Source of the DNA: UBA4644 sp964541085
GTDB lineage: Bacteria; Bacillota; Clostridia; Oscillospirales; Butyricicoccaceae
Direction: 5' to 3'
NCBI GenBank assembly: GCA_964541085.1
Contig: CAZIPA010000003.1
Coordinates: 38,766-102,765, forward strand
Length of the DNA stretch: 64,000 bases
Each line of letters opens with the position of its first letter. Positions within the stretch are counted from its first letter, which is position 1. The notes beneath the pieces were generated by a model. The model ran no database searches. It was not told the origin of the DNA and saw nothing but the letters and a program-made list of their open reading frames with translations. The position numbers were made by a program, and so were the translations under genes. Shown piece after piece: positions 43,848-50,860 of the stretch.

Positions 43848-44476
43848 TTTCTGCCCTTTTGAATCATCCCTTTGTGTGGGATATTCTCTTTCTTGTATTA
43901 TGGATTCTCTGCATTGTCCTTTCCGCAAAGCGGGGCGGCTTTCAGGCCATTTCCGGCATTGCGGGGACGGTGCTGGGTGTGATTTTGGGAAACCGCTTTC
44001 AGCAGCCGCTGGCAGAAAAGCTTCAGCCGCTGGTGGAGCCCTCTCTGCTGGAGCTGGCCCAGAAGGCAGACCTGACGCAGGTCAGCGGCTTGCAGGAAGG
44101 GTCTGCGATCTCTGACCTCATCGCCCGCAGCAACACCGTCACCGACAAGCTGAGCCAGCTCTATCAGTCGCTGATGGAATCGCTGGCCCGGGAGCTGGCA
44201 GTCAACCTGTCCTCCATTCTGGCCTTTCTGCTGATTTTTCTGGCAGTCAAGCTGGCGGTGTGGCTGGTGTGTCTGCTGCTGAAGCTGGATATCCCCGTCA
44301 TCAGCGGACTGAACCGCACCATCGGCGGTCTGCTGGGCGCAGTATCCGGCCTGCTGCTCATCATCACCCTGTGCTGGGCGGTGATGCGCTTTGCCCCGGA
44401 GGGGAATCTCAGTCTGCTCAGCCGAGGCTGCTTGCAGCAAAGTCTGCTGGGCGGCTTTTTCACCCGGCTCTTCTGA
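43844..44476 (+). CDS. CvpA-family membrane protein
   Basis: 210 residues with about four hydrophobic segments: WDILFLVLWILCIVLSAKRG, ISGIAGTVLGVILGN, LAFLLIFLAVKLAVWLVCLLL and IGGLLGAVSGLLLIITLCWAV. The RGGFQAISGIAGTVLG stretch and the ISGLNRTIGGLLGAVSG segment before the last helix are typical of CvpA (colicin V production) proteins. The middle part is a soluble amphipathic insert. The role in Firmicutes is unclear (envelope homeostasis is suggested for Gram-negative homologues). Confidence 0.8.
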   Translation: MISALLNHPFVWDILFLVLWILCIVLSAKRGGFQAISGIAGTVLGVILGNRFQQPLAEKLQPLVEPSLLELAQKADLTQVSGLQEGSAISDLIARSNTVTDKLSQLYQSLMESLARELAVNLSSILAFLLIFLAVKLAVWLVCLLLKLDIPVISGLNRTIGGLLGAVSGLLLIITLCWAVMRFAPEGNLSLLSRGCLQQSLLGGFFTRLF

Positions 44477-44541
44477 GCCTTTGATACGCAATCACAGCGG
44501 CGTACTGTGCCGCTGAACCGAAACCATCACGGAGGAACACT

Positions 44542-46839
44542 ATGGAAATGCCCATCTGCGCCCGCTGCAAAAAGAATATGGCAGTGGTCTTCATTACCAA
44601 AATGGAAAACGGCAAAACCGTCAACGAGGGTCTTTGCCTGAAATGTGCCAAGGAGCTGGGGATCAAGCCCGTGGCTGATCTGCTGGACAAATTCGGCCTG
44701 AACGATGAGGATCTGGACGGTCTTACGCCGGATGCTCTGGGAGACAGTCTGCCCGGCATGATGGAACAGCTGGGCGCAGCTCCGCAGGAGGAGGAAGAGG
44801 CCGCTGAAGAGGATGAGGACGCACCCTCCCGTGCGCCCGCCTTCCCCCTGTTCAAGTTTTTCCGGCCAAACAAGCCGGAGCCTGCCGGAGAGTCTGCCGC
44901 CAAGCCTGCCGATTCCAAAAAGCAGCCCAAGAAAAAGAAGTTTCTGGGGCTTTACGCACAGGATCTGACGGCAAAGGCCAGGGCCGGCAAGCTGGATCGC
45001 ATCGTTGGCCGGGACAGCGAAACCCTGCGGGTGATTCAGATTCTCAACCGGCGGCAGAAGAACAATCCCTGTCTGATCGGTGAGCCCGGCGTGGGCAAAA
45101 CCGCCGTGGCAGAAGGTCTGGCCCAGAAAATCGCCCGGGGAGATGTTCCCTACAAGCTGCAAAACAAGGAGGTCTGGCTGCTGGATATGACCGCCATGGT
45201 GGCCGGTACCCAGTTCCGGGGACAGTTTGAGGGCCGCATGAAGAGCCTCATTGAAGAGGTGAAGGCTCTGGGCAACATCATTCTGGTGATCGACGAGGTT
45301 CACAATCTGGTGGGTGCGGGCGATGCCGAGGGCAGCATGAATGCCGCCAACATTCTGAAGCCCGCGCTGAGCCGGGGCGAGATTCAGGTGATCGGCGCCA
45401 CGACGCTGAAGGAATACCGCAAATATATCGAGAAGGATGCCGCATTGGAGCGGCGCTTCCAGCCGGTCATCATCAACGAGCCTACCCTCTCGGAAACGGA
45501 GGACATTCTCCGGGGCATCAAGAGCTATTATGAGACCTTCCACGGGGTGCAGATTGCCGATCAGGTGCTGGTGCAGGCGGTCTATCTGGCCCATCGCTAT
45601 ATCACTGACCGCTTCATGCCGGACAAGGCCATTGACCTGCTGGATGAAGCCTGCTCGGATGTGAATCTGCGTTCCGCTGCCCTGAGCCGGATTCCCGCCT
45701 TGCAGGATGAAATGGACACGCTGGGTGAGCAGCAGGCCGAGCTGATGAGTGCGGAAGAGCAGGATTATGAAAAAATCGCCCAGAACCGTTCCCGGATGCT
45801 CCAGCTGCAAAATCAGCTGGATGAACTGCGGAAGCTGCCGGTGCCCCAGGTGACGCTGGACGATCTGGCCCGGGTCATTGAGCTCTGGACCAAGATTCCC
45901 GCCAGCAAGGTGCAGCAGCAGGATTTCATCCGTCTGCATACGCTGGCTGACCGGCTGAAGGGCCGGGTCATCGGACAGGATGAGGCCGTGGATGCGGTTG
46001 CCGCCGCCATTCGCCGGAAGCGTGCCGGCATCAGCGAAAAGAACAAACCCATTTCCTTTATCTTCGTAGGCCCCACCGGCGTGGGCAAAACCGAGCTGGT
46101 CAAGCAGCTGGCTGCGGATCTCTTTGATACGGAGGATTCCCTGATCCGTCTGGACATGAGCGAATATATGGAAAAGCACAGTGTCTCCAAGCTCATCGGT
46201 GCCCCTCCCGGCTATGTGGGCTATGACGAGGCGGGACAGCTGACGGAAAAGGTGCGCCGCCGCCCCTATTGCGTCATTCTCTTTGACGAGATTGAAAAGG
46301 CCCATCCCGATGTGCTGAATATGCTGCTTCAGGTGCTGGACGACGGCCGCATCACCGATGCCCAGGGCCGCTATGTCAGCTTTGAAAATGCCGTGATTAT
46401 CATGACCTCCAACGCAGGCTCTGACCGCAGCGACGGCGCTGTGGGCTTTGGCAGCACCCTTTCCCAGCAGGGACGAGACAAGGCCATGAAGGCGCTTTCG
46501 GAGATCATGCGGCCGGAGTTTATCAACCGCATTGATGAAGTGATCGCCTTCCGGCAGCTGTCGCAGGAGGACTTCCGGAAAATCGCCGCCATCATGATGG
46601 GCGATCTGCAAAAGAATGTGGCCCGCAGCGGCATCACTCTCACCTGGGACGATTCCCTGCTGGAGCAGCTGGCAAAGGACAGCTATTCCGTCAGGTTCGG
46701 TGCCCGCAATCTGCGCCGTCTCATCGAAAAGCAGGTGGAGGATCCGGCGGCCAATCTGATTCTGGATTCCTTCGAGCATCCCATTCAGGCTCTGCGGGTG
46801 ACGGCGGAGGATGGAAAAATCACCGTGAAGGAAGGCTGA
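44542..46839 (+). CDS. ClpE-like AAA+ unfoldase (Clp ATPase with N-terminal zinc finger)
   Basis: 765 residues. Residues 5-37 form a C4 zinc finger (CARC ... CLKC) as in ClpE, followed by an acidic linker. AAA1 has GEPGVGKTAVAEGL (about residue 179) and LVIDEVHNLVGAGDAEG; AAA2 has GPTGVGKTELVKQL (about 510). A UVR-like coiled coil lies between them at about 390-435. VGF near residue 632 could be the ClpP-docking tripeptide. It probably unfolds proteins for ClpP under stress. No ctsR, mcsA or mcsB is adjacent, unlike clpC operons. Upstream, 44495-44515 holds a small hairpin with no T run. Confidence 0.9.
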   Translation: MEMPICARCKKNMAVVFITKMENGKTVNEGLCLKCAKELGIKPVADLLDKFGLNDEDLDGLTPDALGDSLPGMMEQLGAAPQEEEEAAEEDEDAPSRAPAFPLFKFFRPNKPEPAGESAAKPADSKKQPKKKKFLGLYAQDLTAKARAGKLDRIVGRDSETLRVIQILNRRQKNNPCLIGEPGVGKTAVAEGLAQKIARGDVPYKLQNKEVWLLDMTAMVAGTQFRGQFEGRMKSLIEEVKALGNIILVIDEVHNLVGAGDAEGSMNAANILKPALSRGEIQVIGATTLKEYRKYIEKDAALERRFQPVIINEPTLSETEDILRGIKSYYETFHGVQIADQVLVQAVYLAHRYITDRFMPDKAIDLLDEACSDVNLRSAALSRIPALQDEMDTLGEQQAELMSAEEQDYEKIAQNRSRMLQLQNQLDELRKLPVPQVTLDDLARVIELWTKIPASKVQQQDFIRLHTLADRLKGRVIGQDEAVDAVAAAIRRKRAGISEKNKPISFIFVGPTGVGKTELVKQLAADLFDTEDSLIRLDMSEYMEKHSVSKLIGAPPGYVGYDEAGQLTEKVRRRPYCVILFDEIEKAHPDVLNMLLQVLDDGRITDAQGRYVSFENAVIIMTSNAGSDRSDGAVGFGSTLSQQGRDKAMKALSEIMRPEFINRIDEVIAFRQLSQEDFRKIAAIMMGDLQKNVARSGITLTWDDSLLEQLAKDSYSVRFGARNLRRLIEKQVEDPAANLILDSFEHPIQALRVTAEDGKITVKEG

Positions 46840-46863
46840 TTTCCGCAAAATCTCCCGCACCTC

Positions 46864-46892
46864 TTGACAAGCCGGGAAAAATTGCATATAGT
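46864..46892 (+). promoter_or_regulatory. Strong promoter of the ribU transcript
   Basis: TTGACA (46864-46869), 17-base spacer, TATAGT (46887-46892). Confidence 0.85.
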
Positions 46893-46902
46893 GGTTTCAG
46901 TT

Positions 46903-47012
46903 AGATCTTCAGGGCGGGGTGCAATTCCCCACCGGCGGTACAGTCCGCGAACCTTCGGGCCGATCCGGTGCAATTCCGGAACCGACAGTATAGTCTGGAT
47001 GGAAGAAGATAT
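46903..47012 (+). ncRNA. FMN riboswitch (RFN element)
   Basis: Contains the conserved RFN core: GGGCGGGGTGCAATTCCCCA, CCGGCGGTA, CCGGTGCAATTCCGG and AGTCTGGATGGAAGAAGA, closed by AGATCTTC / GAAGAAGAT. It is followed by a terminator stem and T run before ribU, so it should stop transcription when FMN is plentiful. Confidence 0.97.
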
Positions 47013-47027
47013 GGCTTTGTAAAGCTG

Positions 47028-47069
47028 CGCCCTGTTTTGCCTTTCTTTGGCAGACAGGGCGTTTTTTTT
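47028..47069 (+). terminator. Riboswitch expression-platform terminator
   Basis: CGCCCTGT (47028-47035) / ACAGGGCG (47054-47061) followed by eight T. Confidence 0.85.
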
Positions 47070-47106
47070 GCAAAAATCCCCGCCATATTCTCGGAAAGGA
47101 ACCATT

Positions 47107-47700
47107 ATGAAGCATCACACTGTCAAAACCCGTACCCTTGCCGCCACCGCCATGCTGGGAGCCATCGGCTTTATCCTCATGTTTCTGGAGCTCAGTGTGC
47201 CGGTGATGCCCTCCTTTATCAAGCTGGACTTTTCCGAGCTTCCGGCGCTGCTGGCTGCCTTTGCCTATGGGCCGGTTTCCGGCACGATGGTTTGCCTGCT
47301 GAAAAATGTCCTCCATGTGTTTCTGGGCGGCAGCTCCAACGGCGTGGGTGAGCTTTCCAATTTTCTCATGGGCTGCTGCTATGTCATCCCGGCGGGCCTG
47401 ATCTACCGGCGGGTGAAAAGCCGCAGGGGGGCTCTGCTGGCCTCGGTATCCGGCTGTATCGCATCCGCCGCCATGAGCCTGCCCATCAACTATTTCCTGA
47501 TCTATCCCCTGTACGGCAAAATGATGCCCATGGATGCGATTCTGGGGCTGTATCAGGCGCTGGATCCCTCCTGCAACGGACTGTTTGATGCGCTGCTGCG
47601 CTTTAATGCACCCTTTACGCTGGCGAAAAGCGCACTGGTGTGCGTGCTGGTGTTCCTGATTTATAAAAAGCTCTCTCCCCTGCTCCACGGCCGGAAATAA
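47107..47700 (+). CDS. ribU: Riboflavin ECF transporter S component RibU
   Basis: 197 residues from ATG 47107 (AAAGGAA upstream). Six hydrophobic segments, with the S-component docking Ala-x3-Ala pattern in the first helix (TLAATAMLGAIGFILMFLEL). KLDFSELPALLAAFAYGP and NVLHVFLGGSSNGVGELSNFLMG are the family's substrate-binding loops. Location behind an FMN riboswitch identifies the substrate as riboflavin or FMN. It lacks its own ATPases; the EcfA1-A2-T proteins encoded 6 kb upstream are the likely partners. Confidence 0.95.
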   Translation: MKHHTVKTRTLAATAMLGAIGFILMFLELSVPVMPSFIKLDFSELPALLAAFAYGPVSGTMVCLLKNVLHVFLGGSSNGVGELSNFLMGCCYVIPAGLIYRRVKSRRGALLASVSGCIASAAMSLPINYFLIYPLYGKMMPMDAILGLYQALDPSCNGLFDALLRFNAPFTLAKSALVCVLVFLIYKKLSPLLHGRK

Positions 47701-47757
47701 GTCTGCCTGTCCGGTCACGGATATCAACCCCGGATTTCATCCGATTGGAGAATGATT

Positions 47758-48414
47758 ATGATTGTAAACTGCGTATGGGAACACAATGGCAAAGACACCC
47801 TGCTTTATGCCGCAAATTTTGTCGGTGCCTATACCCGTGGCGAAAGCTTTGAAATCGCGAAGGCAAAGATGCCCCGGGAGATCACTTCCTACTGCAAATG
47901 GCTGGAGATGGATATCCCCGATGAGATCGAGACTGTGATTGTCGGCGAAAAAAGCTCCGAGCTTACCATTCGGGATGCGGATTCCGATGTGCTTTTGGAA
48001 AGCGAACAGGCACCGCTGACGGCTGCGGAATATGAGGCGCTGAAAGCCCTTGCACTGAAGTCGGCGGAGGATTTTCTTGCACTGTACCAGTCCATTCCCG
48101 ACAAAAATGCAGCCGCCGCGCCGGAGCGCAGAACCTTTTACGGGTCGGTTCCCCGCACGGCAAACGAAATGTACGGGCACACCAAAAATGTAAATGCGTA
48201 TTATTTCGGAGAGATTGCTGTGGATGCCGACAACGATGGCAATATCTGCGAATGCCGCAGGCGTGGATTTGAGACGCTGGAGCGGCAGCCCGATTTTCTG
48301 CAAAACACGGTTATCGAAGGAAGCTATGGCGAGGATTGGTCGCTGCGCAAGGTTCTGCGCCGTTTCATCTGGCATGACCGCATTCATGCAAGAGCATGTA
48401 TCGGATGGCGGTGA
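47758..48414 (+). pseudogene. Conserved hypothetical protein with a 3' frameshift
   Basis: 218 residues from ATG 47758 (GGAG seven bases upstream); I do not recognise the family. It is acidic with few hydrophobic stretches. The reading frame ends ...WHDRIHARACIGWR, but the -1 frame immediately continues from 48396 as MYRMAVKVFGAENVANPFCF and stops at 48456-48458. A one-base loss near 48395 would explain this: the natural protein would end HARAMYRMAVKVFGAENV and so on. The rest of the gene is intact, so it is either a recent frameshift or a sequencing error. Confidence 0.65.
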
Positions 48415-48535
48415 AAGTGTTCGGGGCGGAGAATGTGGCGAATCCGTTTTGCTTTTGAGCGGAACGATGCTATGGGAATGGACGGAAGGTTCAAGCCGGA
48501 GCATTGTTGGATATTCTCTTTCCGCTGCGAAGATA

Positions 48536-48568
48536 TGATAAAACAGGCATGACCGAAATCATGCCTGC
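48536..48568 (-). terminator. Terminator-like hairpin downstream of the patB-like gene
   Basis: CAGGCATGA / TCATGCCTG stem (48544-48567) with TTTTATC on the minus strand. The stem resembles the terminator at 9698-9723. Confidence 0.6.
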
Positions 48569-48604
48569 TTCAAAAATGTGATATTCCGTTCTGCTGTGTA
48601 TCAG

Positions 48605-48644
48605 CCCCTGCGGCCGTGATTTTTTCACCCTGCCGCAGGGGTTT
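48605..48644. terminator. GC-rich hairpin between the frameshifted gene and patB
   Basis: CCCCTGCGGC / GCCGCAGGGG stem with a 17-base loop; only TTT follows, so a weak terminator on the plus strand. Confidence 0.45.
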
Positions 48645-48681
48645 CTCTGTAGATTTGTATGATCCGGATTTTCTGCCGGGC

Positions 48682-49863
48682 TCAGCACTGCTCCAGCGCC
48701 GCCGCCAGCCGGTCTGCCGCCTGCTGTACCAGCTCCCGGGAGGTGGCCAGATTCAGCCGCACAAAGGTACGATAGCCCTCGCCGCCGAACCATTCGCCAT
48801 AGTCCACCGCAAGGCCGCAGGTTTCTTCCATAAAGCTCTTGATATTTTCCGGCTTCACATAGGCCGCCAGATCCACCCACATCAGATAGGTGCCCTCCAG
48901 CGGAGAAATCACGGCTTTGGGCGCGCGGCGATGCAGCACATCCTTCAGCAGCTGATAGTTGTCCAGAAACAGCTCCCGGGTGGCCCTTGCCCAGTCCGCA
49001 CCGCCGCGATAGGCAGCCTCCACGGCGATATAGCCCATGGGATTGCTGGGGGCGATATGAATGTGCTTTACAAAATCATCGAACCGCCGGCGAATCTCCG
49101 CGTTGGGAATCACGATGAGAGAGTTTTGCAGGCCCGCCAGATTGAAGGTTTTGGAGGCGGCGGTCAGCGTCACCACCATATCATCATAGCCGCCGATAGA
49201 GGCCGTGGGAATGTGGGTATGGCCGTCGTATACAATATCCTGATGGATCTCGTCGGAGATGACGAACACGCCGTATTTCCGGAACAGGGCCAGCAGCGTT
49301 TCCAGCTCCTCCCGTGTCCAGACCCGGCCCACGGGGTTGTGGGGAGAGCTGAGGATCACGGCCTTGATGGGCTGCTCCCGCAGGGTCTGCTCCAGACGGT
49401 CAAAGTCGATGGAATACACGCCGTTTTCCGCCTTCAGATCACAGCAGACCAGCTTGCGGTCATTGTCCTTCACGGCGTTCAGGAAGGGGTAATAGACAGG
49501 GGTCAGCACCAGCACGGCATCGCCGGGCCGGGTCATAATGTGCAGGAACCAGTTGACCGCCGGTACTACGCCGGGCGTGACCCGAATCCATTCCCGCTGC
49601 ACCGTATAGCTGTGAACCTCCCTCTCCCACTGCATGAAGGCTTCATAGTAGGATTCCGGCGTTTTATAATAGCCGAAAACGCCCTGCTCCACATACGCCC
49701 GCAGCGCATTCCGGACGCATTCCGGCACCTGAAAATCCATGTCGGCTACCCACATGGCCTGAAGTCCCTCCCGGCCAAAGGTGCCCTTCAGATCATCCCA
49801 TTTGCTGCAATTCGTGTTTCTGCGATCCACATAGCGCAGGCATTCGCCGCCTTTGTTCTGCAT
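48682..49863 (-). CDS. PatB/MalY-type aminotransferase (cystathionine beta-lyase-like)
   Basis: 393 residues. PLP enzyme of the MalY/PatB group: MWVADMDFQVPECV at the N-terminus, GYYKTPESYYEAFMQW, VTPGVVPAVNWFL, SSPHNPVGRVWTREEL, SDEIHQDIVYDG, TAASKTFNLAGLQNS with the PLP Lys, and EGTYLMWVDL. Such enzymes cleave cystathionine or other C-S bonds and may also transaminate. AAAGGAG precedes the ATG. It is monocistronic, divergent from the methionine-synthase operon, which fits a sulfur amino acid role. Confidence 0.9.
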   Translation of the reverse strand: MQNKGGECLRYVDRRNTNCSKWDDLKGTFGREGLQAMWVADMDFQVPECVRNALRAYVEQGVFGYYKTPESYYEAFMQWEREVHSYTVQREWIRVTPGVVPAVNWFLHIMTRPGDAVLVLTPVYYPFLNAVKDNDRKLVCCDLKAENGVYSIDFDRLEQTLREQPIKAVILSSPHNPVGRVWTREELETLLALFRKYGVFVISDEIHQDIVYDGHTHIPTASIGGYDDMVVTLTAASKTFNLAGLQNSLIVIPNAEIRRRFDDFVKHIHIAPSNPMGYIAVEAAYRGGADWARATRELFLDNYQLLKDVLHRRAPKAVISPLEGTYLMWVDLAAYVKPENIKSFMEETCGLAVDYGEWFGGEGYRTFVRLNLATSRELVQQAADRLAAALEQC

Positions 49864-50012
49864 TGCGTTCTCCTTTCTTTTCGGTCCCGGCAGCGCTGAT
49901 ATGCTCGTGCCGCCGGGGACATCCGGCTTTTTTGCTTCTTCCGGCCTGTCAAATCGTGCTTTTTCAGGGACACCGACAGAAACATGGCTGTCCTCTGCCG
50001 GGTACTGCTTTC

Positions 50013-50041
50013 AGCTTAACAGCCGCCGGGAGACTTGTCAA
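50013..50041 (-). promoter_or_regulatory. Promoter of the patB-like gene, with a 140-base leader
   Basis: Minus strand TTGACA (50036-50041), 17-base spacer, TAAGCT (50013-50018). The leader down to 49864 can form two hairpins (around 49948-49975 and 49893-49925), the second close to the ribosome site. I recognise no riboswitch class. Confidence 0.6.
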
Positions 50042-50105
50042 GCCATGATGCCCCTCTGCTTCCCTACAGAAGTGTGCTGCTGCGGCAAAACACCGCTCTG
50101 CCGTC

Positions 50106-50134
50106 TTGCAAACAGGCACGAAATCTGGTATAGT
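50106..50134 (+). promoter_or_regulatory. Promoter of the methionine synthase operon
   Basis: TTGCAA (50106-50111), 17-base spacer, TATAGT (50129-50134). No SAM or cobalamin riboswitch fits in the short leader. Confidence 0.75.
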
Positions 50135-50170
50135 AAAGTGATATTATTTGTCTGCAAGGGAGGTGCCGGA

Positions 50171-50860
50171 ATGCTGTTGCCGTTTTCTTCCATTCCCCGG
50201 GAGGAGGCGCTGCGCTATCTGGGCTGGCGCAGCGGTGTACTTCCACCGGAGCTGGAACAGCTGCTGGAGGATTGCATCCGGGAAATGAGTGCGGTATGCG
50301 CTCCCCGCTATGTCTGGCGCAGGCTTCCGCTGGAGCGGCAGGGAGAGGTGCTTTCCGCCGGTGGGCTGGTGCTCCCGGGAGTCCAGCTGTCCCGACTGCT
50401 TTCCGATTGCAGCGCCTGTGTGATCTTTGCCCTGACGCTGGGAGACGCACCGGAGGCCCTGATTCGCAGAGCCGCTGCCGTGCATCGGACCCGGGCGCTG
50501 ATGCTGGACGCCTGTGCCAGCGCCGCCTGTGAGCAGAGCTGTGATGATTTGCAGGCTCTGCTGGAGGAGCAGCTCCGGCCCGAGGGACTGTTTGCCACGG
50601 TGCGCTACAGTCCGGGCTACGGCGATCTGCCCCTGTCTCTCCAGCCCCGGCTTCTGGAGCTGCTGAACGCCTCCCGGCAGATCGGGCTGACGCTGACCGA
50701 AAGCCTCCTGATGACACCTCGAAAATCCGTTACGGCCATTTTCGGCCTGTCTGACCGGATGCAGCCCCGACAGCGCAGCGGCTGTGCCGGCTGCGCGCTG
50801 AATCAAACTTGTTCATTTCGAAAGGCGGGAATCCAATGCGGAAGCAAATCAGAATCTTAG
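50171..50860 (+). CDS. Methionine synthase reactivation-domain protein (stand-alone)
   Basis: 229 residues from ATG 50171 (GGGAGG seven bases upstream). It resembles the C-terminal activation domain of B12-dependent MetH: YSPGYGDLPLSLQPRLLELLNA (the SAM-site PGYGD-type motif), LTESLLMTPRKSVTAIFGLSD. It ends with a Cys-rich CAGCALNQTCSF tail. The MetH encoded next lacks this domain, so the two proteins together make the full enzyme: this one would re-methylate oxidised cobalamin using SAM and an electron donor. The 3' end overlaps metH. Confidence 0.85.
   Translation: MLLPFSSIPREEALRYLGWRSGVLPPELEQLLEDCIREMSAVCAPRYVWRRLPLERQGEVLSAGGLVLPGVQLSRLLSDCSACVIFALTLGDAPEALIRRAAAVHRTRALMLDACASAACEQSCDDLQALLEEQLRPEGLFATVRYSPGYGDLPLSLQPRLLELLNASRQIGLTLTESLLMTPRKSVTAIFGLSDRMQPRQRSGCAGCALNQTCSFRKAGIQCGSKSES

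Noticed and set aside
50135..50170. SAM or cobalamin riboswitch ahead of the methionine synthase operon
   Set aside because: The leader is only about 30 bases long and has no such motif.
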